A stretch of 19,399 bases of DNA from Thermoplasmata archaeon (GCA_025457845.1 JALOTO010000039.1:1-19399), one strand, 5' to 3'. Counted from the stretch's first letter, positions 1-6,915 are shown. The notes: a model not told the origin generated them from the letters alone. A program made the numbers and translations.

Positions 1-125
1 CGGGCGACGAGGGCGGCGCAGACGGTGCTGTCGACCCCGCCGGAGACGGCTATGATGGCCTTCCCCGGGACCTCCTTCTGGAGGCGGCTGATCTCATCCG
101 CTATGAACTTCTCCGGTTTGAACAT
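1..125 (-). CDS. guaA: GMP synthase, PP-loop ATPase subunit (partial, N-terminus only)
   Basis: Only the first 41 or so codons lie in the window; the gene continues past base 1. The translated N-terminus has the PP-loop pyrophosphatase signature SGGVDST at about residues 28-34, preceded by the hydrophobic strand AIIAV. This is the ATP-binding loop that adenylates XMP before amination to GMP. In archaea this subunit is often separate from the glutaminase subunit, and an N-terminus that begins almost directly with the PP-loop fits that split form. The ATG overlaps the purE stop by one base (TGATG at 127-123), so the two purine genes are translationally coupled and surely co-transcribed. Another PP-loop enzyme such as NAD synthetase cannot be excluded from 41 residues, but the purE neighbour and the MFKPEKFI start favour GMP synthase. 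Confidence 0.75.
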   Translation of the reverse strand, partial: MFKPEKFIADEISRLQKEVPGKAIIAVSGGVDSTVCAALVA

Positions 126-589
126 CAGATCTCAACTTCCTTCGAGTCCTGCAGGACCTTGTCCCTGAGCTTCTGCCTGTACTGGAGCAGCGCCTTGCCG
201 ATCCGCTCGTCCTTGAGTGCGAGGATCTGGGCGGCCAGCAGGGCCGCGTTCTCTCCCCTGTCCAGGCCCACGCCCGCGACCGGTATCCCCGGAGGCATCT
301 GCACCACCGAGAGGATGGAATCGAGGTTGACCGCGCCGCTGACGGGCACGCCTATCACGGGCTTGGTCGTCCTCGCTGCGATCACGCCGGGGAGGGCGGC
401 CGACAGGCCAGCGATGGCTATGAACACGTCCGCTCCCGACTCCGCGACTATCTTCTCGACCAGGTCGGGGGTCCTGTGGGCGCTCGCGATGTTGACCTTG
501 TACTTGACGCCGAGCTCCTTCAGGACCTCGATGGCCTTCTCGGCCACCTTCATGTCGCTCTTGCTGCCCAAGACTATCTGGACGGTCAT
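125..589 (-). CDS. purE: N5-carboxyaminoimidazole ribonucleotide mutase PurE
   Basis: A 154-residue protein of normal length for PurE, which makes the C4-carboxylated aminoimidazole ribonucleotide (CAIR) in de novo purine synthesis. The nucleotide-binding start [12 protein letters not shown] (residues 8-19), the catalytic-histidine motif SAHRTP (36-41), the loop [18 protein letters not shown] and the stretch [20 protein letters not shown] are all family hallmarks, and the pattern is closer to class I (bacterial, N5-CAIR mutase) than to the animal carboxylase class. No PurK is visible in the window, so whether it uses N5-CAIR or CO2 plus AIR cannot be decided. The ATG at 589 has no obvious Shine-Dalgarno sequence and no clear TATA box upstream. 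It precedes and overlaps the GMP synthase gene by one base, forming a purine operon. Confidence 0.95.
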   Translation of the reverse strand: MTVQIVLGSKSDMKVAEKAIEVLKELGVKYKVNIASAHRTPDLVEKIVAESGADVFIAIAGLSAALPGVIAARTTKPVIGVPVSGAVNLDSILSVVQMPPGIPVAGVGLDRGENAALLAAQILALKDERIGKALLQYRQKLRDKVLQDSKEVEI

Positions 590-616
590 CTGAAAAGGGA
601 GAGGGATGGTTTGCAG

Positions 617-641
617 AAAAAGGTTTGTGTGTTCCGCTCGC
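617..641 (-). terminator. Possible oligo-T terminator after the membrane-protein gene
   Basis: Downstream of the membrane-protein stop, the minus strand reads CCTTTTTC (five T at about 617-621). Archaeal RNA polymerase can terminate at such T-runs without a stem. The same short gap must also hold the purE promoter, for which I see no good TATA box, so readthrough into purE is equally possible. Confidence 0.3.
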
Positions 642-938
642 CTAGGACTTCATTATGGCTACGAGGAAGACGCCGATGGCGGCGAGCGCCCCTATGACAC
701 CAGCGAGGATGTACAGGAACGCGTCCCAGATGACCTTGCCCAGGTCCACATCGATCATTCCGTCCTCGCCGAGCGCGAGGAGGCCCCATATCAGGCCGAC
801 GACGAGGCCGACCACGAGCAGCGCGACGCCGATCATGCGGCTCTTCCCGCTGCCGAAGTACGCCGTGAACACGCCCGCGAGGAGCATGAACAGGGCGAAC
901 ACCAGTATCAAGACTGTCAGGAACTCCATCAGCATCAT
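642..938 (-). CDS. Small membrane protein with three predicted helices, function unknown
   Basis: A protein of about 98 residues that I do not recognise. It has a hydrophobic segment at the N-terminus (LTVLILVFALFMLLAGVF), a second (MIGVALLVVGLVVGLIWGLLAL) and a third near the C-terminus (AFLYILAGVIGALAAIGVFLV), with short charged linkers GSGKSR and GEDGMIDVDLGK. No catalytic or ligand motif is visible. Start choice: a GTG at 947 gives three extra residues, but GGTGAG at about 943-948 is a good Shine-Dalgarno for the ATG at 938, with ATGs at 935 and 929 as alternatives. It lies 24 bases after the Lrp-type ligand-domain gene on the same strand and is probably co-transcribed with it, so a role in sensing or transport of a small metabolite is conceivable but unproven. 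Confidence 0.7.
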   Translation of the reverse strand: MMLMEFLTVLILVFALFMLLAGVFTAYFGSGKSRMIGVALLVVGLVVGLIWGLLALGEDGMIDVDLGKVIWDAFLYILAGVIGALAAIGVFLVAIMKS

Positions 939-962
939 TCGACTCACCGATCTATAGCCCTA

Positions 963-1196
963 TCAGAACTTTATCCCGGTCAGGGTCTTGGTGTCGATCA
1001 CTCCAGGTATCGAGCGGACCTTGTCGACGACGACCTGTCCGAGCAGGTTGAAGTCCTCTGCCTCGATCTTCGCGATCAAGTCGTACTCCCCGAAGAGAGG
1101 GTGCAGCTCGACGACCTCCTTGACCTTGAGGAGCTCGTTGTAGACCTCGTGTTCCTTAGCCGGCGCAGTGCTTATGAGTATGAAACCCACGGCCAT
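963..1196 (-). CDS. Stand-alone Lrp/AsnC ligand-binding (RAM) domain protein
   Basis: A 77-residue protein that matches the C-terminal ligand-binding and oligomerisation domain of Lrp/AsnC regulators: a beta strand GFILISTAPAKEHEVYNEL, the turn ELHPLFGEYDLIAKIEAED (where family members carry the G-x-YDL core), and the closing PGVIDTKTLTGIKF. The DNA-binding helix-turn-helix that normally precedes it is absent, and the ATG at 1196 is preceded by a strong GGTGAGG Shine-Dalgarno, so this is a complete gene and not a fragment. Such minimal proteins are common in archaea and are thought to bind amino acids or to pair with full-length Lrp proteins. A TATA-like TTTATGAAA at 1231-1239 on the minus strand would start transcription near 1210. 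The small membrane-protein gene follows closely. Confidence 0.85.
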   Translation of the reverse strand: MAVGFILISTAPAKEHEVYNELLKVKEVVELHPLFGEYDLIAKIEAEDFNLLGQVVVDKVRSIPGVIDTKTLTGIKF

Positions 1197-1230
1197 CTGG
1201 TCCTCACCGGTGGCGTATAATGGGATGTCC

Positions 1231-1239
1231 TTTCATAAA
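1231..1239 (-). promoter_or_regulatory. TATA-like box for the Lrp-domain gene
   Basis: The minus strand reads TTTATGAAA, about 25 bases upstream of a point (about 1210) from which the transcript would carry the GGTGAGG ribosome-binding site just before the ATG at 1196. Match to the archaeal TATA consensus is moderate. Confidence 0.4.
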
Positions 1240-1303
1240 CCTTTCGGGAGAGACGATATCGCGCCGCGATGCTGGCTCGATGTGTTTCGCATGCGGTCGT
1301 CAA

Positions 1304-1331
1304 AGGGGGAAAACGCGACGCTATAGTCGCG
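1304..1331 (-). terminator. Hairpin plus T-run after the PfkB kinase gene
   Basis: Just past the kinase stop the minus strand has a 6-bp inverted repeat CGCGAC-TATAGC-GTCGCG (1331-1314), followed by TTTTCCCCCTTT. Hairpin followed by T-rich tract suggests transcript termination before the convergently unrelated promoter of the Lrp-domain gene. The surrounding bases 1240-1313 hold nothing else I can identify. Confidence 0.4.
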
Positions 1332-1339
1332 CGCGCGAC

Positions 1340-2314
1340 TCACACGCACTTCCTTCGCGCGGACCTTCTCTGGACCATCTCCCAGGTCGGCAGCGCGGCC
1401 TGCGCCCCGAAGCTCTCGACGACGAAAGACGCTGTCGACGCGCCGGTCCAGACGCACTCCTCTATCGCGAGCCCGCGGCTCAGGCCGGCGTAGAAGCCCG
1501 CGCGGAAACCGTCGCCCGCGCCCGTGGTGTCGACGACCTTGTCCGGCTGGATCGATCCGACGATCAGCTCGTCGCCGTCCGTCATGACCCTGCTGCCCTC
1601 GCTCCCGCGCGTGTTGACGACCATCTTGACGTGGGAGAGGAGTTCGACGTCCTCCTTGAGGCCCAGGTACTGCTTCGCCCGCTCCATCTCCGACGAGTTT
1701 GCCCAGAATATGTCGGAGTGGTCCAGCACCTCCTCGAACGACTGGGGGTCGTAGACGTAGTGCAGCTCCTGTGCGGGGTCGAAGCTCACGGTCTTCTTCC
1801 TGGCCTTCGCGCGCTTGGCGGCCTTGAGCGCGTATGACGGGCGGCCCGTCCCTATGTGGACGAACTGCGACGAGTCGATGGTGTGGGTCCTGAGGGGGAG
1901 CCTCTCCTGCTCCTTCACGGCCCCCTGGTCGACGAAACCTATCTGGTTGTGGTCCTTGTCAGAGATCATTATGATGAACGGTGTCCTAGCGCCACGGACC
2001 TTGACCACATCGGTCACGTCGACGCCGGATGCCTTCAGGGCATCCATGAACGCCTGCGGGAAGTCCTGGCCGACATGGCTCGCCAGGGCGGTCCTCACTC
2101 CCAGGGATGCGGCCATGCGGGCGACGTTGGCCCCCGTGCCGCCGAAGAGCTCGCTCCTGTCGAGCATCTCGACGCAGGTGTTGGGCTGCGGGAACGAGTC
2201 CGCACTGTAGATGATGTCGAGGGCTGTGTGCCCGAAGACGCCCAAGAAGTTGGCCTTCCGCAAGTCCGTCCCCCGGACACCCGTATCGGCGCGGCCGTAC
2301 TTGAACCGTCCCAT
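1340..2314 (-). CDS. PfkB-family kinase, probably a nucleoside kinase
   Basis: A 324-residue member of the ribokinase/PfkB family. The N-terminal signature FGGTGANVA (residues 57-65) binds the sugar, and the C-terminal signature DTTGAGDGF (262-270) carries the anion hole and the catalytic base Asp268. Length is normal. Substrate cannot be read from sequence alone: adenosine, inosine or cytidine kinases, ribokinase and sugar kinases share these motifs. The neighbour is ahcY, whose reaction releases adenosine (or inosine in some archaea), and the two genes share a promoter motif, so a nucleoside kinase that pulls the hydrolase reaction forward is my preferred reading. ATG 2314 is about 12 bases after the predicted transcription start, which supports the full N-terminus including the basic MGRFKYGRAD stretch. 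Confidence 0.85.
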   Translation of the reverse strand: MGRFKYGRADTGVRGTDLRKANFLGVFGHTALDIIYSADSFPQPNTCVEMLDRSELFGGTGANVARMAASLGVRTALASHVGQDFPQAFMDALKASGVDVTDVVKVRGARTPFIIMISDKDHNQIGFVDQGAVKEQERLPLRTHTIDSSQFVHIGTGRPSYALKAAKRAKARKKTVSFDPAQELHYVYDPQSFEEVLDHSDIFWANSSEMERAKQYLGLKEDVELLSHVKMVVNTRGSEGSRVMTDGDELIVGSIQPDKVVDTTGAGDGFRAGFYAGLSRGLAIEECVWTGASTASFVVESFGAQAALPTWEMVQRRSARRKCV

Positions 2315-2315
2315 G

Positions 2316-2354
2316 TGGCCAGATGAACGCCTCTGGCCAAGGTCCGACTATATC
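2316..2354 (-). promoter_or_regulatory. Promoter of the PfkB kinase with inverted repeat at the start site
   Basis: The minus strand has GATATAG as a TATA box (2354-2348), overlapping the end region of ahcY, and predicted transcription starts near 2326. A perfect 8-bp inverted repeat TGGCCAGA (2316-2323) / TCTGGCCA (2332-2339), separated by 8 bases, spans the predicted start. The TATA-proximal half shares the blocks ACGCC, TGGCCAA and CGACTATAT (plus-strand spelling) with the ahcY promoter. The arrangement looks like a repressor site between TATA box and start codon. Confidence 0.55.
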
Positions 2355-2358
2355 AACC

Positions 2359-3633
2359 CTAGGTGCCCTCTTTCCAGCTGCGGATGTATGCCTGCTGTTC
2401 CTTGGAGAGCCGGTCGATCTTGATGCCCATGGTCTCGAGCTTGAGGCGCGCTACCAGCTCGTCGAGGTGGTCCGGGACGTCGTACACGTACGGCTCGAGG
2501 GACTGGCTGCTGAAGTCTAGATACTCCAGGCAGAGCGCCTGGATCGCGAAGCTCATGTCCATGATCTCCACTGGGTGCCCCTGGCCCGCCGCGAGGTTCA
2601 CGAGCCGTCCCTCGGCGAGCAGATAGACCCTCCTTCCGTTCTTCAGCTCGTACTCCTCGACCGAGTCCCTGACCTTCTTGTGCCTCTTGGACATCCGCTC
2701 CAGGGCAGGCTTGGATATCTCGTTGTCGAAGTGGCCGGAGTTCGCGAGGACGCAGCCGTCTTTCATGACCTGCAGGTCCTCGGCCGTCACGACGTCCTTG
2801 CAGCCAGTGGCGGTGACGATGAAATCTGCGGTCTTGGCGGCATCGGTCATAGGCTTGACGGCGAAGCCGTCCATGCGCGCCTCTATGGCCCTGACTGGGT
2901 CCACCTCGGTGACGGTCACATCCGCGCCCATCCCCTTCGCCCTCATCGCGATGCCCCTCCCGCACCATCCATAGCCTGCGACGACGAAGTTCTTGCCCGC
3001 CACGAGCAGGTTCGTCGAGGCCATCAGCCCGTCGAAGGTCGACTGGCCGGTGCCGTACCTGTTGTCGAACAGGTACTTCATGTAGGCGTCGTTGACCGAC
3101 ATGACGGGGAACTTGAGCGCGCCGTCATGTGCCATGGCCCTTAGGCGCATGATTCCAGTGGTGGTCTCCTCGTTCGCCCCCTTGATCTTGGGCAGCTTGT
3201 CCTTGCGCTTCGTGTGGAGCAGGAAGATGAGGTCCGCGCCATCGTCGATCACATAGTCGGGGCCGATGTCTATGACCTTGTTGAGCGAGTCGTAGTACTC
3301 CTTCGTGTTCTGTCCCTTCTTCGCGTAGCACTTCAGGCCATACTCCTCGTTTAGCGCCTTGGCGACGGAGTCGTCGGTGGAGAGCGGGTTGCAGCTCGTG
3401 AGCCTGACCTCCGCGCCGGCCTCCTGGATCGCAAGAGCGAGGACGGCGGTCTTGGCCTCCGTGTGCAGGGCCATGCCCACCTTCAGGCCGTCGAACGACT
3501 TCTCCTTGACCATCCGTTCCCTGATCCGTCCAAGCACTGGCATGTGGGCCTTGGCCCATTCGATCCGCTTCACGCCTCTGTCGAGGAGTTCGTTCTTGGC
3601 CATCTTATCGGCCGCCAAATCGAGGGGTGGCAT
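2359..3633 (-). CDS. ahcY: S-adenosylhomocysteine hydrolase (AhcY family)
   Basis: A 424-residue enzyme that splits S-adenosylhomocysteine into homocysteine and adenosine using tightly bound NAD; it recycles the methylation by-product. Visible hallmarks, in order: LHTEAKTAVL (about 56-65), CNPLSTDDSVAKAL (81-94), DDGADL (130-135), GANEETTTG (152-160), the substrate loop PVMSVNDAYMKYLFDNRYG (176-194), the NAD motif GYGWCGRG (220-227), NSGHFDNEI (298-306) and GQGHP (350-354). It lacks the long C-terminal NAD-contacting tail of eukaryotic enzymes, ending at WKEGT, as archaeal forms do. Some methanogens use S-inosylhomocysteine instead, and I cannot separate the two. I start at ATG 3633, which has AGGAA upstream; a TTG ten codons earlier would lie before the predicted transcription start. 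Confidence 0.93.
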   Translation of the reverse strand: MPPLDLAADKMAKNELLDRGVKRIEWAKAHMPVLGRIRERMVKEKSFDGLKVGMALHTEAKTAVLALAIQEAGAEVRLTSCNPLSTDDSVAKALNEEYGLKCYAKKGQNTKEYYDSLNKVIDIGPDYVIDDGADLIFLLHTKRKDKLPKIKGANEETTTGIMRLRAMAHDGALKFPVMSVNDAYMKYLFDNRYGTGQSTFDGLMASTNLLVAGKNFVVAGYGWCGRGIAMRAKGMGADVTVTEVDPVRAIEARMDGFAVKPMTDAAKTADFIVTATGCKDVVTAEDLQVMKDGCVLANSGHFDNEISKPALERMSKRHKKVRDSVEEYELKNGRRVYLLAEGRLVNLAAGQGHPVEIMDMSFAIQALCLEYLDFSSQSLEPYVYDVPDHLDELVARLKLETMGIKIDRLSKEQQAYIRSWKEGT

Positions 3634-3651
3634 ATTAACTGTTCCTGAGGG

Positions 3652-3676
3652 ACGCCTGGCCAATCGCGACTATATA
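3652..3676 (-). promoter_or_regulatory. ahcY promoter with a motif shared with the kinase promoter
   Basis: The minus strand has TATATA at 3676-3671, predicting a start near 3648, 15 bases before ATG 3633. Between TATA box and start lie, in plus-strand spelling, ACGCC (3652-3656), TGGCCAA (3657-3663) and CGACTATAT (3667-3675), the same three blocks in the same order as at the PfkB kinase promoter. Because TATATA is self-complementary, the same element might also serve the divergent pst operon. Confidence 0.6.
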
Positions 3677-3766
3677 GAAACCGTAGAAGGAGGGTGGGCT
3701 ACGGGCCGCCTCCGGAGCTATGGTGGGGTCATGAGTCTATGTCGTCAAGGCTGAAGTCCACCCCCG

Positions 3767-3791
3767 ACAACTGTGGAACCAAGAGAGTTGT
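3767..3791 (+). other. Small inverted repeat in the pst leader
   Basis: ACAACT (3767-3772) and AGTTGT (3786-3791) can pair around a 13-base loop just ahead of the pstS ribosome-binding site. It might be a leader hairpin or an operator, but six base pairs is weak. The rest of the 3677-3810 stretch shows no coding potential that I trust and no other clear signal. Confidence 0.25.
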
Positions 3792-3810
3792 TGAACAGGG
3801 TGAACAAGTC

Positions 3811-4974
3811 ATGAACGAACCCTCAAAGGAGAGCCAGAAGACTGACAAGATAGTGATGCCACACAAGGGTGGCAACACCATGATGATCGTGGTAGTGATG
3901 GCAGTCGCGCTCGTGATTGTGGTCGCGGCCGCCTTCGCGACCGGGGTGCTGTCCCTCGGCGGGGACGACACGAGCGTGACCCTGACCGGGGCGGGGGCGA
4001 CCTTCCCCATGCCGCTCATTCTCAAGTGGGCCGACGAGTACTATAACACCACTGACGAACAGGTCAAAATCAACTACGGCGGCGGAGGGAGCGGTGCAGG
4101 CATCACCCAGATCAAGGAGATGCAGGTCGACTTCGCCGGCACCGATGCGCCGTTGAGCGCATCGGACAGCACGACCTACGGCCTCGTGCACATCCCGGAG
4201 ACCCTCGGCGCGGTCGTCGCCGCGTACAACCTGCCTGGAATCACCGGGCTCAGGCTGGACGGTTCGACCCTCGCGAAGATCTTCATGAAGAACATCACGG
4301 CCTGGGACGACCCCGCGATCGCGGAGCTGAACCCGGACCTCACGCTGCCGACGAACGACATCGCGACGGTGGTCCGGTCTGACGCATCCGGGACCACGTT
4401 CGTCTTCAGCGGTTACCTCGCGGTCGTCAGCGACGAGTTCGCAGACATCTACGGGCAGGGCAAGACGGTCGCGTGGCCGGAGGGTACGATTGCCCAGAAC
4501 GGCAACTCCGGCGTCGCGCAGGCAGTGCAGGGCACCGAGTACACCATAGGGTACATAGAGCTGTCATACGCGATGGAGAACGACATCGCCTTCGCCGACA
4601 TGAAGAACCATGACGGCAACTTCGTCACCGCATCCCTCGACACGACCTCTGCCGCTGCTGCCGCCACTGTGCCTACCTTGCCAGAAGGGGACGGCGATTG
4701 GTCCGCGGTGAACGCCCTGGACGCGCCTGGGGCCAACTCCTACCCGATCGTGAGCTTCACCTACCTGCTCGTGTACAAGGAGCTCTACAACGAGGACACG
4801 AAGATGAACGAGACCGCTGCCAAGGCGCTCCTCGAGTTCATCTGGTGGGCGGTCCACGACGACGGGCAGGCCTACGCCAGCCCGCTGGCGTACCCGCCCC
4901 TCCCCGACGCGGTTGTCACCCTCAACGAGGAGACGCTGAACAGCATCACCTACAAGGGAGAACCGCTGCTCTGA
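3811..4974 (+). CDS. pstS: Phosphate ABC transporter substrate-binding protein PstS, membrane-anchored
   Basis: A 387-residue phosphate receptor that captures phosphate outside the cell and hands it to PstCA. After a short charged cytoplasmic start there is one membrane helix (about residues 23-46, MMIVVVMAVALVIVVAAAFA), with no lipobox cysteine, so it is held by an uncleaved anchor or a signal sequence. The phosphate-binding elements follow: GAGATFPMP (60-68), NYGGGGSGAGI (88-98), FAGTDAPLS (108-116) and RSDASGTTFVFSGYL (189-203). The reading frame is open upstream to 3694, but ATG 3811 has GGTGA eight bases ahead and gives a normal N-terminus; ATG 3739 is the main alternative. It is the first gene of the pst operon and is separated from pstC by 85 bases containing a strong hairpin. 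Confidence 0.93.
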   Translation: MNEPSKESQKTDKIVMPHKGGNTMMIVVVMAVALVIVVAAAFATGVLSLGGDDTSVTLTGAGATFPMPLILKWADEYYNTTDEQVKINYGGGGSGAGITQIKEMQVDFAGTDAPLSASDSTTYGLVHIPETLGAVVAAYNLPGITGLRLDGSTLAKIFMKNITAWDDPAIAELNPDLTLPTNDIATVVRSDASGTTFVFSGYLAVVSDEFADIYGQGKTVAWPEGTIAQNGNSGVAQAVQGTEYTIGYIELSYAMENDIAFADMKNHDGNFVTASLDTTSAAAAATVPTLPEGDGDWSAVNALDAPGANSYPIVSFTYLLVYKELYNEDTKMNETAAKALLEFIWWAVHDDGQAYASPLAYPPLPDAVVTLNEETLNSITYKGEPLL

Positions 4975-4983
4975 GGACACAAT

Positions 4984-5003
4984 CAAACCCATCCAAACCC
5001 ATC
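4984..5003 (+). repeat. Tandem 10-base direct repeat after pstS
   Basis: CAAACCCATC occurs twice in perfect tandem at 4984-4993 and 4994-5003, directly before the hairpin in the pstS-pstC gap. It is C- and A-rich and probably unstructured. Function unknown; it may simply be slippage. Confidence 0.6.
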
Positions 5004-5028
5004 TCCCCGGCGGTCTCCGCCGGGGAGA
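5002..5028 (+). terminator. 12-bp perfect hairpin between pstS and pstC
   Basis: TCTCCCCGGCGG (5002-5013) pairs perfectly with CCGCCGGGGAGA (5017-5028) around a three-base TCT loop. No T-run follows, so a complete terminator is unlikely; partial attenuation, or protection of the pstS message from 3' decay, would raise PstS above the membrane subunits, as is needed for a binding protein. Confidence 0.6.
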
Positions 5029-5059
5029 CCCCGACATTCGTGATGATCCGAGGGGGAAG

Positions 5060-6028
5060 ATGCCCGCGCTCTGGAAGAAGAAAGGAGGACCAAGTAGGCC
5101 TACGATGGGCTCGAGAGGGGACACGCTGTTCCATTACTTCGTCGCAGGTGTCGCGGGGTCGGTGCTCGTCCTCATCTGGATGCTCGTCGCGAGCCTGTTC
5201 ATCGACGCTGGCGAGTCCATAGACAGGTACGGCACCTCCTTCCTGACGAGCACCACATGGGACCCGAGCAAGGAGCTGTACACCTCCCTGCCTTTCATCT
5301 TCGGCACGCTGATGACGTCCGGGATAGCCCTCCTGATCGGGGTGCCTCTCAGCGTCGGCATCGCGATATGCCTCTCGGAGCTCGCCCCAGGGTGGCTACG
5401 GGAACCGCTGTCTTTCATGATCGAGCTGCTGGCGGCCGTCCCCAGCGTCATCTACGGCCTGTGGGCGATGTACACACTGAGGCCTGTGCTCGTGGAGCAC
5501 ATCGAACCGTTCCTGATATCCTCCCTCGGCTGGACGCCGTTCTTCGAAGGGTCGGCATTCGGCATAGACAAACTGGCGGCGGGCGTCATCCTGGCCGTCA
5601 TGATAATCCCGACGGTGGCATCCGTCTCAAAGGAGACGATGATGGCCGTGCCCGAGTCCCAGAGGGAGGCGGCGCTGAGCCTGGGGGCAACCAGGTACGA
5701 GACTACGAGGATGGCCGTCCTGACCTATGCGAGGTCGGGCATCTTCGGCGCGGCGATCCTCGGGCTGGGCAGGGCCATAGGAGAGACGATGGCGGTGACC
5801 ATGACCATCGGCAACTCGAACACGATATCCTGGTCCCTCCTCGACCCCGGGCAGACCATGGCGAGCGTGATAGCCAACAACTGGGGCGAGGCGGACGACC
5901 TCTTCCTCTCGGCACTCATCGAGATTGGGGCGGTCCTCTTCGTCGTCGCCCTCCTGGTGAATGTGGCGGCCAGACTCATGGTCGGACGGTTCATGAAGGC
6001 CGTCCCGATGACAGGAGGAGGACTGTGA
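5060..6028 (+). CDS. pstC: Phosphate ABC transporter permease PstC
   Basis: A 322-residue inner subunit of the phosphate channel. It has six predicted helices: about residues 26-48, 78-104, 117-140, 171-190, 226-248 and 282-304. The cytoplasmic EAA loop that docks on the ATPase is QREAALSLGATRYETTRMAV (201-220), followed by the family-typical RAIGETMAV (238-246). The ATG at 5060 is preceded by GAGGGGG, a good ribosome-binding site; an in-frame ATG at 5105 would remove the basic start MPALWKKKGG. The stop overlaps the GTG start of pstA by three bases, so the two permease subunits are translationally coupled, in line with a PstC-PstA heterodimer. PstC rather than PstA is chosen from the long periplasmic loop between helices 1 and 2 and the position in the operon. 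Confidence 0.93.
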   Translation: MPALWKKKGGPSRPTMGSRGDTLFHYFVAGVAGSVLVLIWMLVASLFIDAGESIDRYGTSFLTSTTWDPSKELYTSLPFIFGTLMTSGIALLIGVPLSVGIAICLSELAPGWLREPLSFMIELLAAVPSVIYGLWAMYTLRPVLVEHIEPFLISSLGWTPFFEGSAFGIDKLAAGVILAVMIIPTVASVSKETMMAVPESQREAALSLGATRYETTRMAVLTYARSGIFGAAILGLGRAIGETMAVTMTIGNSNTISWSLLDPGQTMASVIANNWGEADDLFLSALIEIGAVLFVVALLVNVAARLMVGRFMKAVPMTGGGL

Positions 6029-6915
6029 GCAACTACAAGGCACGCAAGCTGAAGAACACGGCCGCGACATTCCTGGCGCTCGCATGCGTCGTAGTCGCCC
6101 TCATCCCTCTCGCATCCATCCTCTTCGAGGTCGTCGTCCGCGGCTTGCCGGCGGTGGACTGGACCTTCCTGACGGAGAGGACCAAGAGCTCCGGCCAGCC
6201 CGACTCCGGGATAGGGAACGCCATACTCGGCTCGCTCCTCCTGGTCGGATGGGGCAGCCTGGTGGGCCTTCCCCTCGGCATCCTGACCGGCGTCTACATC
6301 TCCGAGTACGGTAACAACTGGTTCGGGAACACGGTGAGGTTCTTCAACGACATACTCGCCAACTTCCCTTCGATAGTCATCGGACTCTTCGCATACGCCC
6401 TCATAGTGACGGTGGTCGGGTTCTCCCTCCTGTCGGGGGCCTTCGCCCTGGCGATAATAATGATACCCATTGTCGCGAGCACTACCGAGGAGGCGCTCAA
6501 GATGGTGCCCAACTCCCTCAGGGAGGCGTCCCTGGCCCTCGGGGTCCCCAGGTGGAGGACCGTGCTCAAGGTCATGATATCCAACGGGCGCTCTGGGCTC
6601 ATCACGGGCGCCCTCCTGGCAGTCGCGCGGATCGCTGGAGAGACCGCGCCGCTCATCCTCACGGCGTTCGGCAACTCGTTCTGGGAGACTGGGCTGACGG
6701 AACCGGTCAACGCCCTCCCACTGGTCATCTTCAGGAACGCGATGTCGCCCTACGCCGACCTCCAGGAGCAGGCGTGGGGGGCCGCGTTTGTGCTCATAAT
6801 GATGGTCCTCTCGCTCAATGTCATAGTGAGGCTGCTCACTAGGAAGAGGTTCAAGAACACCAAGAAGAAGGCGGTGAGATTCGCATGGAAGCTAAGATCG
6901 AGACCGAGCACCTGA
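6025..6915 (+). CDS. pstA: Phosphate ABC transporter permease PstA
   Basis: A 296-residue partner of PstC. It starts at GTG 6025, which overlaps the pstC stop (GTGA) and has AGGAGGAGG immediately upstream; the frame is open further 5' but only through the pstC coding sequence. The helices are near residues 14-36, 64-90, 104-133, 136-152, 192-213 and 252-271. The ATPase-docking EAA loop is [20 protein letters not shown] (164-183), followed by [14 protein letters not shown], diagnostic of PstA. The C-terminal tail is strongly basic ([12 protein letters not shown] and on) and runs 31 bases into pstB, longer than the usual few-base coupling, so the last ten residues are dictated partly by the pstB start region. 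Confidence 0.93.
   Translation: MSNYKARKLKNTAATFLALACVVVALIPLASILFEVVVRGLPAVDWTFLTERTKSSGQPDSGIGNAILGSLLLVGWGSLVGLPLGILTGVYISEYGNNWFGNTVRFFNDILANFPSIVIGLFAYALIVTVVGFSLLSGAFALAIIMIPIVASTTEEALKMVPNSLREASLALGVPRWRTVLKVMISNGRSGLITGALLAVARIAGETAPLILTAFGNSFWETGLTEPVNALPLVIFRNAMSPYADLQEQAWGAAFVLIMMVLSLNVIVRLLTRKRFKNTKKKAVRFAWKLRSRPST

Noticed and set aside
606..1220. Plus-strand open frame across the membrane-protein and Lrp-domain genes
   Set aside because: It is an antisense shadow rich in Asp, Glu, His and Arg with no domain; the minus-strand genes have ribosome-binding sites and recognisable features.
3634..3663. TTG start ten codons upstream of the chosen ahcY ATG
   Set aside because: It lies about 15 bases before the transcription start predicted from TATATA at 3671-3676, and the extra residues overlap the shared promoter motif. 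ATG 3633 has AGGAA upstream.
5257..6024. In-frame upstream extension of pstA through the pstC gene
   Set aside because: Its translation is Arg/Gly/His-rich noise in the wrong frame of pstC; GTG 6025 has a strong ribosome-binding site and begins a normal PstA.
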